26,172 nucleotides of DNA from DATKZH01 sp964475955 (GCA_964475955.1 CAYYZY010000110.1:1-26172), one strand, 5' to 3'; shown: positions 7,410 to 15,382, numbered from the stretch's first letter. A program made the numbers and translations. The notes: generated by a model from the letters alone, not told the origin.

Positions 7410-8102
7410 ATGAGCAAGAGATCGCCGAAGAAGACCATCGACCAGGTTCTGGAGGAGTTCCTGGCCGAGCAGAAGGCACGCCTCAGCCCAACGACGTTCC
7501 GCAAATACGAGGACATTGTCGACCTGTTTCGCTCCTGCCTGGATTCCTATTGGCCGGGCTCCAACCAGCGGGAGTACGATCGCGTCACGTCGGCAGGCGG
7601 CACGTTCTGCGGCACGTTCGGGCCGGACGAGCTGCCCGGCGGCGTGAGCGAATTCCTCGGTTACTTCGTTCCGCACAAGGTTGTTGCGGGCAAGGAGACG
7701 GCCAAGGCCGCCGCGAGGGTGACCAAGAAGCTGATGAAATGGTTGGTCGAGAAGGAGTATTTGGCGGACCCCGAGGCCGCCGAGGCGGCCGAAACCCGGG
7801 CCGGCCGCGCGGCCCGCGACCTTCCTGCCGCCCAAGAAGTGGTCGACATGTTGGAGGCCTTCATCGACGTGCACGCGCCCGACAGCTACTCGCAGGCGTT
7901 GGAGGACCACTTCACGATCATGCGGATCGAGCCGGGCAAGCTCTGGTTGCAGCCCCTCATTTCCGGCGGTGCGACCATCGGCCCCGTCCCGGTGCCGCCG
8001 GAGGTCAGCCGGACCTGTCGGCAAGGCTGGGACATCGGCGGAATCGCCGTGAAAACATCCCGAGGTTGGCGACTGACGGAAGTCTGGAACGTGTCCCCCT
8101 GA
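7410..8102 (+). CDS. Hypothetical protein, operon partner of the wHTH-ORF3 gene
   Basis: I do not recognise this 230-residue soluble protein. Its N-terminus (IDQVLEEFLAEQKARLSPTT, then FRKYEDIVDLF) resembles the SAM-like core-binding helices of tyrosine recombinases, but no catalytic Arg...HxxR...Tyr domain follows. A conserved-looking middle (GGTFCGTFGPDELPGGVSEF, 62-82) leads to a helical part with an Ala/Glu-rich stretch (95-145) and a strand-rich end (160-230). It starts 15 bp after the upstream stop, with only a weak GAGG site, so translation may depend on the preceding gene. A role tied to the wHTH-ORF3 protein, perhaps as a DNA- or partner-binding module, is inference from context. The stop lies in a small CCCCC-TGA-GGGGG hairpin that could aid termination. 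Confidence 0.75.
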   Translation: MSKRSPKKTIDQVLEEFLAEQKARLSPTTFRKYEDIVDLFRSCLDSYWPGSNQREYDRVTSAGGTFCGTFGPDELPGGVSEFLGYFVPHKVVAGKETAKAAARVTKKLMKWLVEKEYLADPEAAEAAETRAGRAARDLPAAQEVVDMLEAFIDVHAPDSYSQALEDHFTIMRIEPGKLWLQPLISGGATIGPVPVPPEVSRTCRQGWDIGGIAVKTSRGWRLTEVWNVSP

Positions 8103-8168
8103 GGGGGGTCCGTGGGAACGAAACGAGGGCGCGGCCTCGCCGCTACACGATTCGTGGCGCTATGGCAC

Positions 8169-8197
8169 TTGAACATAAGCAACGCTTATGCTACAAT
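8169..8197 (+). promoter_or_regulatory. Sigma-70-type promoter of the lysR gene
   Basis: TTGAAC (8169-8174) and TACAAT (8192-8197) are separated by exactly 17 bases, a near-consensus vegetative promoter. A start six to seven bases after the -10 would fall at about 8203-8204, on the ATG of the LysR gene. No Shine-Dalgarno sequence precedes that ATG, so the message is predicted to be leaderless. Confidence 0.75.
8174..8190. promoter_or_regulatory. Operator-like palindrome filling the lysR promoter spacer
   Basis: CATAAGC-AAC-GCTTATG is a perfect 7+3+7 inverted repeat that overlaps the last -35 base and fills the spacer up to two bases before the -10. A protein bound there would block RNA polymerase, which fits negative autoregulation by the LysR protein encoded immediately downstream. 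Identity of the binder is inferred. Confidence 0.65.
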
Positions 8198-8203
8198 GCC
8201 GCC

Positions 8204-9109
8204 ATGAACCTCGAAACACTGCGGATCTTCTGCGACGTGGTGCAGCATCAGAGCTTCTCGCGCGGGGCGGCGGCCAACGACGTGAGCCAGTCGGCGGCCA
8301 CCCAGTCGGTCCGCCGCATGGAGCAGCACTTCGGGGTCCAGTTGATCGACCGCAGCAAGCGCCCCTTCGTGCTCACCTCCGAGGGCCAGGCCTGCTATGA
8401 GGGGTTCCGCAAGGTCCTCGAGGCGTACGACGCCGTGGAGGCCCGCGTGCGGTCGCTGCGCCAGGAGATCACGGGCGTGGTCCGCGTGGCGTCGATCTAC
8501 TCGGTCGGCCTGCACGACATGAGCCAGACCATGCAGGACTTCATGCGCCGCTATCCCAAGGCGAAAGTGCGCCTCGAATTCCTGCACCCGAGCCGGGTCT
8601 ACGAGGCGGTGCTCAATTCCGAGGTCGACCTGGGAATCGTCTCCTACCCGGCCGCCTCGCAGGAGATCAGCGTGGTCCCCCTCCGCTCGGAACGGATGGT
8701 GCTCGTCTGCAATCCCGAGCACCACCTGGCCGACCGGAAGACGGTCACCGCGGAGCACCTCCAGGACGAGGATTACGTGGCCTTCGACCGCGACCTGTCG
8801 ATCCGCAAGGAGATCGACCGGTACCTGCGCCAGCGGTCGGTCTCCATCCGCGTGGTGATGGAGTTCGACAACATCGAGACCATCAAACAGGCCGTGGAGA
8901 TCGGCGCCGGCGCGAGCATCCTGCCCGAGCCGACGGTGCGCAACGAAACCGAAAACGGGTCGCTCGTCGCGGTCCGGCTGATCGCGCCGCCCTTGGAACG
9001 GCCCGTGGGCATCATCCATCGCCAGCGCAAGGTGTTCACGCCCACGGCCACGAAGTTCATCGAGCGGCTCGCCGAGCGGGCCCAGGCGTTGGTGGCGACG
9101 GCCGACTGA
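8204..9109 (+). CDS. LysR-family transcriptional regulator
   Basis: The 301-residue product has the LysR layout: N-terminal winged helix-turn-helix (1-62; LETLRIFCDVVQHQSFSRGA, QSAATQSVRRMEQHFGVQLI), a linker helix (63-88) and a periplasmic-binding-protein-like effector domain (about 90-295; DLGIVSYPA, EIGAGASILPEP). The start was set at the LysR-typical MNLETLRIF; it has no ribosome site but sits exactly where transcription should begin. A longer in-frame version would run backwards through the promoter. The gene points toward the ferredoxin-ASKHA gene 254 bp downstream, on the same strand but separated by a long inverted repeat. Effector and targets are unknown; that downstream gene is the nearest candidate target besides itself. 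Confidence 0.93.
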   Translation: MNLETLRIFCDVVQHQSFSRGAAANDVSQSAATQSVRRMEQHFGVQLIDRSKRPFVLTSEGQACYEGFRKVLEAYDAVEARVRSLRQEITGVVRVASIYSVGLHDMSQTMQDFMRRYPKAKVRLEFLHPSRVYEAVLNSEVDLGIVSYPAASQEISVVPLRSERMVLVCNPEHHLADRKTVTAEHLQDEDYVAFDRDLSIRKEIDRYLRQRSVSIRVVMEFDNIETIKQAVEIGAGASILPEPTVRNETENGSLVAVRLIAPPLERPVGIIHRQRKVFTPTATKFIERLAERAQALVATAD

Positions 9110-9191
9110 CGCGCCGCCGCGCCGGGCCATTCGGGCGCACCAACCCCCGTTTGCCCGGGGCCGACGCCTGTGGTACCTTGAGCGGCTGTAG

Positions 9192-9321
9192 CCCGCATTT
9201 CTCACCAGCCACACCAACCCGAAGCGCAAGCGAGGCGAAGTCCAGGCCAGTGCCTCGCTTGCGCTTCGGGTTGGTGTGGGCGCCGTGTTGTTCAGTCTCC
9301 CCGGCTGGTGAGAAATGCGGG
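9192..9321. repeat. Large nested inverted repeat (19-bp outer and 28-bp inner perfect arms)
   Basis: Outer arms 9192-9210 (begins CCCGCATTTCTCACC) and 9303-9321 are perfect reverse complements over 19 bp. Inner arms 9209-9236 (begins CCACACCAACCCGAAGCGC) and 9252-9279 are perfect over 28 bp, with a 15-base loop. A 23-base asymmetric bulge (9280-9302) separates inner and outer right arms. The core phrase ACACCAACCCGAAGCGCAAG is related to copies at 12260-12371, so this is a dispersed element. It fills most of the gap between lysR and the ASKHA gene and ends 42 bp before the latter's start. Confidence 0.85.
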
Positions 9322-9363
9322 GTAGCCGACCCCTTCCCCCCGCGCAAGGAGTGCGAACCTGCC

Positions 9364-11211
9364 GTGACGCGCGAATCCGAAGTCCAGGTGATCTTCCAGC
9401 CGCTGGGGAAGCAGGTGTACGTGCTGGCCGGCACGCGGCTGATGGAGGCGGCCGTGCGGGCCGGCGTGGCGCTCGATATGCCCTGCGGCGGCGAGGGGCT
9501 GTGCGGCAAGTGCCGGGTGATCGTGCGGCGCGGGGCCGGCGAGCCGAACGCCGCGGAGCGCAAGGCGCTCTTTGAAGAGGAACTGGGCCAGGGCGTTCGC
9601 TTGGCGTGCCAATCGGTGGCCGAACGGCCGATGACGGTCGAGGTGCCCGAGACCTCGCTCCTGGGATCGCATCACAAGATCCTCGCCGAGTCGGAAGGGG
9701 CGCCCCGGGAGGCCACCGACCCGGCGATTCGCAAGCAGTACATCGAGCTGCCGCCCGCCGCGCGCGGCAGCGACGCGCCCGACCTGGTGCGATTGCACTC
9801 AGCGCTGGGGCCCTTCGGCGTGAGCCTCGACGTCGTGCGGCAACTGCCCGACCGGCTGCGCCGAGAACGATTCCGCGGCACGGCGGTCCTGGCCGACGGC
9901 GAGTTGATCGACTTCGAGCCGGGCGACACCGAGCCGGACGGCTACGCCGTCGCCTTCGACGTGGGAACCACGACGCTGGTCGCCGCGTTGGTGAGCCTGG
10001 CGGCCGACCGCGAACTGGCGATCGCCTCGCGGCTCAATCCGCAAACCGGCTTCGGCGACGACGTGGTCTCGCGCATCCAGCACGCGCGCGAGAACCCCGA
10101 CGGCCTGGACGAGCTGCAAGGCTCGGTCGTCCAGGCGTGCGACGAGATGATCGGCGAGCTGGTCGAACGGGCGGGCGTGGCGCGCGAGCACGTCTACGAG
10201 CTGACCTTCTCCGGCAACACGACGATGCTCCACCTCCTCTGCGGGCTCGATCCGCGTTACCTGGGGGAACTGCCCTTCGTCCCGGCCACCGGCAGCGCGT
10301 TGCGGCTGGAAGCGTCGCGCCTGGGCTTGCACGTCCATCCCCGCGGCAAGGCGTACGTGCTGCCGGTGATTGGGGGATTCGTGGGCGGCGACACGGTGGC
10401 GGGCATCCTCGCCACGAAGCTCGCCCGGGCGCAGGGGCCCACCCTGCTGGTCGACATCGGCACCAACGGCGAGCTCGTCCTCGCGGCGGGCGGACGCCTG
10501 ATCGCGGCGGCCACGGCCGCGGGCCCCGCCTTCGAAGGAGCCCGGATCACCCACGGCATGCGGGGTAGCGCCGGGGCGATCGAGAAGGTGATCCTCGACG
10601 GGCAGGTCCGCACGAACGTCATCGGCGACCGGCCGCCGGTGGGCATCTGCGGCTCCGCCCTGATCGACCTGGCGGCCGGACTGCTCGAGCAAGGGCTGGT
10701 CTCGCCCGAGGGGCGCCTGCTCCCGCCGGAGGAACTACCCGGCGACCTCGCGCCCGACCTGCACCGCCGCGTGGTCGCCCTCGACGGCCAGCTCGCCTTC
10801 CTGCTGGTTCCCGACGCGGAATCGGGCACCGGCCGGCCCATCGTCCTCACCCAGCGCGACGTACGCCAACTGCAACTGGCCTCCGGCGCAATCCGGGCCG
10901 GAATCGCGCTCTTGCTGAAGCGGGCGGGCCTTGCGCCCCAAGACTTGCAGTCCGTGCTGATCGCCGGGGGCTTCGGCAACTTCATCCGGCGCAAGAACGC
11001 CCAGCGGATCGGGCTCCTGCCCAGCGAAATCCCGCGCAGCCGGATCTGCTACCACGGCAACGCGTCGCTGGCCGGGGCCCGGCTTGTGGCCGTCTCGGTT
11101 CGGGCCAGACAGATGGCCGAGGAGATCGCCCGCCGAACCGAGCACGTCGACCTCTCGACCGACCCCGATTTCCAGTGGACCTTCGCCGACGCGATGATCT
11201 TCCCCGACTGA
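9364..11211 (+). CDS. [2Fe-2S] ferredoxin-ASKHA (DUF4445/RACo-like) protein
   Basis: This 615-residue protein looks like the reductive activators of corrinoid proteins (RACo/RamA type), which use an iron-sulfur centre and ATP hydrolysis to reduce Co(II) in methyltransferase systems. An N-terminal plant-type [2Fe-2S] domain (5-95) carries Cys41, Cys47, Cys50 (CGGEGLCGKC) and Cys82. A linker (100-190) leads to the ASKHA ATPase: AFDVGTTT (197-204), SGNTTM (283-288), GGFVGGDT (337-344), DIGTNGE (364-370), AAGPAFEG (385-392), and a late IAGGFGNFIRRKNAQRIGLLP. The ferredoxin type (C-x5-C-x2-C) argues against a [4Fe-4S] RamA. No corrinoid protein or methyltransferase is in the window, so the substrate is unknown. 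GTG is chosen as start: the frame upstream runs through the inverted repeat. AAGGAG lies 12 bases away, a long spacing. Confidence 0.92.
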   Translation: MTRESEVQVIFQPLGKQVYVLAGTRLMEAAVRAGVALDMPCGGEGLCGKCRVIVRRGAGEPNAAERKALFEEELGQGVRLACQSVAERPMTVEVPETSLLGSHHKILAESEGAPREATDPAIRKQYIELPPAARGSDAPDLVRLHSALGPFGVSLDVVRQLPDRLRRERFRGTAVLADGELIDFEPGDTEPDGYAVAFDVGTTTLVAALVSLAADRELAIASRLNPQTGFGDDVVSRIQHARENPDGLDELQGSVVQACDEMIGELVERAGVAREHVYELTFSGNTTMLHLLCGLDPRYLGELPFVPATGSALRLEASRLGLHVHPRGKAYVLPVIGGFVGGDTVAGILATKLARAQGPTLLVDIGTNGELVLAAGGRLIAAATAAGPAFEGARITHGMRGSAGAIEKVILDGQVRTNVIGDRPPVGICGSALIDLAAGLLEQGLVSPEGRLLPPEELPGDLAPDLHRRVVALDGQLAFLLVPDAESGTGRPIVLTQRDVRQLQLASGAIRAGIALLLKRAGLAPQDLQSVLIAGGFGNFIRRKNAQRIGLLPSEIPRSRICYHGNASLAGARLVAVSVRARQMAEEIARRTEHVDLSTDPDFQWTFADAMIFPD

Positions 11212-11224
11212 ACCGTCGCGGCGA

Positions 11225-12019
11225 TCAGAGCGTTTCGCCGGTCGGCAGCGGCTGGGCTTCCGGCGGGAGCTCTTCCGACTCGATCGAAAGACCGCCCGAC
11301 GCCCGTAGCGTTACCTTGTAGCGCTTGCCCGGCACCATCTTCTGGTAGGGCGCTTCGCCGTGGGCCACGCGCACGCCCAGTTTCTCCGCTTCGTCGGGAT
11401 CGTTGGCCAGCTCCCAGAACCGGCTCCAGATATCCCGCTCGAACTCGGAAGGCTCCCTGCCCGTGCGGTACGCGGCCGGCCGCGTGCCGTTGCGGTCGAG
11501 GTCGAAGCCGTCGATGGGCCGCTGGGCCTCGCCGAAGAGCCGCCGGAAGAGGCACAGCGACGTGGACCGCAGGGGATCGCCCTGCTCCACGTATTCGTCG
11601 CCGAACTTCACCACCCACGACTCGATGTAGACCTTGTCGCCCGCCACGCGGAACTGCTGCGGCTGGCCGATCGGCTCGCCGTCCCCGTTCAGCTCGACGA
11701 AGCTGAAGTGGGTGGCCAGGTCGCCGGTCGCCTCCGACCCTTCCTGCGCGAGCACGTCGATCTGGGCCACGCGATGGTCGACCTTCAGAAGCCGCAGCGC
11801 CGTGCTCAGCCGCTGGTTCTCGCGCTTCAGCTCGTCGAGGGCTTCCCTCAGGCCGTCGAGTTCCTCCCTCAACTGCTCGTTCTCGTCCCGCAGGGCCTGG
11901 GCGCTGGCCGCGCGGAACTCGTTGTAGAAGAAGTAAGCGCCGCCCAGAATCAACGCCACGACCGCCAAGGTCAGGACCTCGCGCGCGACGCCTCGCGGCG
12001 GACTGGCTTTCCGGCTCAT
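11225..12019 (-). CDS. Single-pass membrane protein with coiled coil, function unknown
   Basis: This 264-residue protein has a basic N-terminus, one transmembrane helix (about 14-32, VLTLAVVALILGGAYFF), a heptad-rich coiled coil (about 36-80, Leu/Glu/Arg repeats such as LREELDGLREALDELKRE), and a mixed-strand domain to the end that should lie outside the membrane. I do not recognise that domain; it has no catalytic motif I can name. The anchor plus coiled coil suggests an oligomeric envelope protein. The frame is open to 12109, but the ATG at 12019 follows AAGGAAGAAAGGGAA and starts directly before the helix. It converges with the ASKHA gene, the stops only 13 bp apart with no hairpin. Confidence 0.8.
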   Translation of the reverse strand: MSRKASPPRGVAREVLTLAVVALILGGAYFFYNEFRAASAQALRDENEQLREELDGLREALDELKRENQRLSTALRLLKVDHRVAQIDVLAQEGSEATGDLATHFSFVELNGDGEPIGQPQQFRVAGDKVYIESWVVKFGDEYVEQGDPLRSTSLCLFRRLFGEAQRPIDGFDLDRNGTRPAAYRTGREPSEFERDIWSRFWELANDPDEAEKLGVRVAHGEAPYQKMVPGKRYKVTLRASGGLSIESEELPPEAQPLPTGETL

Positions 12020-12751
12020 CGCGTTCCCTTTCTTCCTTGCCCACAATGCAGGACGGGGCCTTCGCTCACAAAACAGCGACATCGTAGCAGGTCGGCCCCG
12101 GGCTGTCACGATCGGTTTCCCCCAAGCAGGGGGAAAGCGTCGGGCGTTGGCGACGCTCCCGGTCTCCCCGGGCAGCGTCCAACCAACTCCACTCTTCTAT
12201 CGACCGTACCCGAAGGGCGACCCCACCCCCATCGCCAGCCAGGAAAAGCCCATTCGTCCACACCAATCCGAAGCGCCAGCGAGGAAGGGCACATGCCGCA
12301 ACTCCTTTCCTTGCAGGCACTTCGGGTTCGTGTAGATGTTCCCTCGCTGGCGCTCCGCGTGCGTGTGGATGACGGCGCAGAGGGGCACGCGCCCCCCCCT
12401 TCCTCCACCGTGTCGCCCCAGGGAACGGCTCCGCCCCGTTCCTGGTCCTTATTGCGGGGGGGCGTGCGGTCGGGACCGGCGTGCGCACGTCAAACCCTTC
12501 CTACGGCCGCCAGCCGGCCAGAGATCGGCCGGCGCCACGAAGCCCCCGAACATGCCGCACGACCCCGCCATCCGAGGGGCAAGTCCGTCGAAAGGCCGCT
12601 GCCGCCACCAGGAGCTTTTCCCCGCAACCCGCCGGCCCAACCTGGCATGACGACTCGTGGGGTCGGTACAATGCATGTCCTCTCGCCGTGGCACGCAGTC
12701 CCGAGCCCGCAACTCCTTGCGCATCGACATTCGAGGGACAAAGACGCCGTG
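12020..12751. other. Long intergenic region, repeats only
   Basis: No gene is supportable in these roughly 730 bases. Several long open frames exist on both strands, but they are compositional and lack start signals or recognisable protein sequence. The region carries copies of the CCAACCCGAAGCG-type repeat and a hairpin CCAGGGAACGG...CCGTTCCTGG (12418-12445). GAGGGA at 12733-12738 may be the ribosome site of the next gene, 13 bases from its ATG. Confidence 0.5.
12260..12371. repeat. Cluster of three degenerate CCAACCCGAAGCG-type repeats
   Basis: Unit 1 (12260-12285, ACACCAATCCGAAGCGCCAG) resembles the inner arm at 9211-9236. Units 2 (12309-12339, contains CACTTCGGGTTCGTGT) and 3 (12341-12371, contains CCTCGCTGGCGCTCCGCGTG) are in reverse orientation. 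The units are diverged, unlike the perfect copy near 9.2 kb. Confidence 0.65.
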
Positions 12752-13429
12752 ATGGATTTCGATCCCTACCAGCAGTGGCTTGGCATCCCCGAGGACCATC
12801 GTCCGCCCACGCCCCACGAGTTGTTGGGCGTTCCGGAGGACGAGGACGACGAGCAGGCGATCTACCTGGCCGGCATGGCGCGCTACGACCAGATACGCAC
12901 TTACGCCGCCTCGCCGGATCGCGCCGTCGCCGAGCACGCCCAGAACCTGCTGGGCGAGATCGCCCTGGCGCTGAGCGGGCTCATGCGCGAGGCCGCAGGG
13001 CCCGAAGCGGCGGCCGAAGGCCCCGAGGCCTCGCGAAGCCGGCTCGTGCAGGAAGTGCTCTGCAAGTCGGCCGCCGTGCGCGTGGGCGAGATCCCCCCGA
13101 GCATCCTGGGCCTGGCCATCTCGCTTTTCGGGGATCGCTTCGACGGCGACCGCCAGTACCTGGCCGCCGTACAGGCCCGGGAACCGGAAACCACGGCCCT
13201 TTTCACCGAACGCGCCTGCTACCACCTCACCGAACGGTCGCACCGCGAGTTCCTGCTGGCCGACGTGGAGCGGTGCACCGGAACGCGCCAGGGGAACCGG
13301 TGGCTCCTCTACGTACAACTGGCCGGCCAGCCGAAGCAGAAGCTGCTCCTGGGCAAGATCCACCTCTTCATGGCGATGCGAAAGCTCTTCAACACGATGG
13401 GAGAGCTGAACGCGGATTGGGCCGCCTGA
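12752..13429 (+). CDS. Planctomycete FDPYxxWLGI-motif protein, function unknown
   Basis: This 225-residue soluble protein opens with FDPYQQWLGIPEDHRPPTPH then ELLGVPEDEDD. I know this motif as a recurring N-terminal or internal module of planctomycete proteins, often beside Ser/Thr kinase or large uncharacterised domains, with a small helical fold. Here residues 3-85 form that module, with the usual RYDQIRTYAAS and LLGEIALAL helices. A further region (95-225) contains a predicted helical/strand segment ending in KLLLGKIHLFMAMRKLFNTM. There is no kinase, signal peptide or membrane helix. An adjacent in-frame GTG (12749) is an alternative start. It converges on the small membrane-protein gene with 21 bp between stops. 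Function unknown; a protein-interaction role is a guess. Confidence 0.8.
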   Translation: MDFDPYQQWLGIPEDHRPPTPHELLGVPEDEDDEQAIYLAGMARYDQIRTYAASPDRAVAEHAQNLLGEIALALSGLMREAAGPEAAAEGPEASRSRLVQEVLCKSAAVRVGEIPPSILGLAISLFGDRFDGDRQYLAAVQAREPETTALFTERACYHLTERSHREFLLADVERCTGTRQGNRWLLYVQLAGQPKQKLLLGKIHLFMAMRKLFNTMGELNADWAA

Positions 13430-13450
13430 GGCCGCCCGCCCCAGAGCGCA

Positions 13451-13687
13451 CTATTCGAAGAAGAGGTTGCGGAAGAGGTCGACCACCGGTTCGTAGATGA
13501 CGCAGAGTTCGTCGTGAACGCCGATCTCGCGACAGAAGTCCTCCACCTCGTGCGTGCCGAACAGCACGTGTTCGACGCCCGCCAAAATGAGCGGCAGGAA
13601 GACCGTCAACGGCACGGCCAGCACCACGGCAACGGCAGCCAGCACCGGCAGCAGGGAACGTCTTCGACCGTCGGGTGGTGGAGCCAT
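13451..13687 (-). CDS. Small single-pass membrane protein
   Basis: This 78-residue product has a short basic N-terminus (MAPPPDGRRR), a hydrophobic helix of about 25-30 residues (LLPVLAAVAVVLAVPLTVFL, then PLILAGVEHVLF), and an acidic C-tail rich in Val/Asp/Glu (HEVEDFCREIGVHDELCVIY, then EPVVDLFRNLFFE). It is too small for any enzyme. The tail has two cysteines and could lie in the periplasm or cytoplasm. No Shine-Dalgarno is seen before the ATG, and the frame is open to 13786, so the start is uncertain. It lies between the convergent FDPY gene and the divergent ceramidase-like gene. I do not know its function; the composition looks like real coding sequence. Confidence 0.6.
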   Translation of the reverse strand: MAPPPDGRRRSLLPVLAAVAVVLAVPLTVFLPLILAGVEHVLFGTHEVEDFCREIGVHDELCVIYEPVVDLFRNLFFE

Positions 13688-13815
13688 AACGGCGAACCCG
13701 GATCGCGCCGGAATCTGCCTTGCCGCGAAAAAGGGGGCCCGGAGAGCCAGACGCCCCCAGTATACCCCGGCGGCCGGCCGCTGCAAGCACGGCTGAGCCG
13801 CACGGGCGCCGCAGT

Positions 13816-13844
13816 TTGCCGCGCGCGGCGATTTCGGCTATTCT
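13816..13844 (+). promoter_or_regulatory. Candidate promoter of the ceramidase-like gene
   Basis: TTGCCG (13816-13821) and TATTCT (13839-13844) are 17 bases apart on the plus strand and would give a leader of about 130 bases before the ATG at 13982. Matches are moderate and the region is GC-rich, so this is only a candidate. Confidence 0.35.
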
Positions 13845-13981
13845 GTGGCTTGTCCCCCGGCTGCGTCAGATGCCGGTCGTTCGCCCCCGCTCGGTGTGAG
13901 TGTTCTGTGGAGTGCGACGACACGTCGGCGCAGCACTCCCGGAACGTCCAATCCCGCGCAACCCCCTTGGAGGTTCATCCC

Positions 13982-15364
13982 ATGCGACGACACCGGGAAT
14001 CCCGCTTGTGGTGCGTCTCGATCTTGTTGGTCCTGCTCGCCGTGCCGCCCGCCGCCGCGCAGGAGGCGACGTGGCAGGTGGGGCTGGCCAAGGCGAACAT
14101 CACGCCGGAGAAGCCCATCTGGCTGGCCGGCTACGGCGGCCGGGATCGGCCGTGCGAGGGCACGCTGCACCCGCTTTGGGTCAAGGTCCTCGCCCTGAAA
14201 GCGGCCGACGGCACCCGTGCCGTGGTCGTCACCAGCGATCTTCTGGGCTTCCCGCGCAACATGTACGATTCCGTCTGCGCCGAGCTGAACAAGCGGTGCG
14301 GCCTGGAGCCCGACCAGGTGATGCTCACCGCGTCGCACACGCACACCGCGCCCGTGCTCCGCGACGCCCTCTACGACATCTACCCGCTCGACGACGACGA
14401 GCGGGCGCGCATCGAGGAGTACTCGGCGGCTGTGGAGCAGGCGGTGGTCGAGACCGTGGAAAAAGCCCTGGCCGAGCCGACCCCGGCGACCCTTTGGGCC
14501 GGCGAGGGGGCCGCCGACTTCGCCGTCAACCGGCGCAACAACTCGGAACGCCAGGTGATCGAGATGCGCGCGGGGGGCGAGCCGCTGGCCGGGCCCGTCG
14601 ACCACGACGTCCCGGTGCTCGCCGTGCGCGCGCCCGAGGGGAAAGACGGCGCGCTGCGTGCCGCCGTGTTCGGCTACGCGTGCCACGCCACCACGCTCAG
14701 CTTCTACCGCTGCTCGGGCGATTACCCGGGCTTCGCCCAGATCGCCCTGGAGGAAGACTACCCGGAGGCCATGGCCATGTTTCACGCGGGCTGCGGGGCC
14801 GACCAGAACCCGCTGCCGCGGCGGAGCGTGGCCCGGTGCGGCAAGTACGGGTACACGCTCGCCGACGCCGTGGAGCGGGTCCTCGACGCATCGATGCGCG
14901 CGATCGCCCCCAAGGTGCAAACCGCCCTGGAGATGGTCGACCTCGACTTCGAGAAGCCACTCGGCCGGGAGGACCTCGAGGCGATGCGCGAGAAGGGACG
15001 CTACTACGCCCGGCGCGCCGAGCGCCTGCTGGCCAGGCTCGATCGCGGCGAGACGTTCGCCACGTCGTACTCCTATCCCGTGCAGGTCTGGAAGCTGGGC
15101 GACGACCAGTTGTGGATCGCCCTGGGCGGCGAGGTCGTGGTCGACTACTCCCTCCGGTTCAAGGACACCTTCGGCCCCCAAACCTGGGTCAGCGGCTACA
15201 CCAACGACGTCATGGCCTACATCCCCTCGCGCCGCGTGTGGGACGAGGGCGGATACGAGTCGGGCGCGTTCCACGTGTACGGGCTCCCCACCGACCGCTG
15301 GGCCGGCGACGTCGAAGACCGCGTCGCCGACTGCGTCGCGCGCCTCGTGAAGCAAGTGCAGTAG
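13982..15364 (+). CDS. Secreted neutral/alkaline ceramidase-like hydrolase
   Basis: This 460-residue exported protein belongs by motif to the neutral/alkaline non-lysosomal ceramidase N-terminal family, zinc amidases that split the N-acyl bond of ceramides. A signal peptide (1-26, cut after PPAAA-Q) precedes the domain. Seen in order: GLAKANITPEKPIWLAGYG (34-52), SHTHTAP (118-124, His119 and His121 possible zinc ligands), the ACHATTL motif (His235), MFHAGCGADQNP (267-277), LGGEVVVDYS (Glu384) and SGYTNDVMAYIP (Tyr406, Tyr413), which together cover the expected zinc-site positions. It is shorter than true ceramidases (usually 650-700 residues) and lacks their C-terminal immunoglobulin-like domain, so the real substrate may not be ceramide. 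Planctomycetes often carry many such shortened paralogues. GGAGG lies eight bases before the ATG. Confidence 0.85.
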   Translation: MRRHRESRLWCVSILLVLLAVPPAAAQEATWQVGLAKANITPEKPIWLAGYGGRDRPCEGTLHPLWVKVLALKAADGTRAVVVTSDLLGFPRNMYDSVCAELNKRCGLEPDQVMLTASHTHTAPVLRDALYDIYPLDDDERARIEEYSAAVEQAVVETVEKALAEPTPATLWAGEGAADFAVNRRNNSERQVIEMRAGGEPLAGPVDHDVPVLAVRAPEGKDGALRAAVFGYACHATTLSFYRCSGDYPGFAQIALEEDYPEAMAMFHAGCGADQNPLPRRSVARCGKYGYTLADAVERVLDASMRAIAPKVQTALEMVDLDFEKPLGREDLEAMREKGRYYARRAERLLARLDRGETFATSYSYPVQVWKLGDDQLWIALGGEVVVDYSLRFKDTFGPQTWVSGYTNDVMAYIPSRRVWDEGGYESGAFHVYGLPTDRWAGDVEDRVADCVARLVKQVQ

Positions 15365-15382
15365 CCGGTAGCGAGGAACGCC

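Noticed and set aside
7410..8102. Tyrosine recombinase
   Set aside because: The N-terminus resembles a core-binding domain, but the catalytic Arg/His/Arg/Tyr set is missing.
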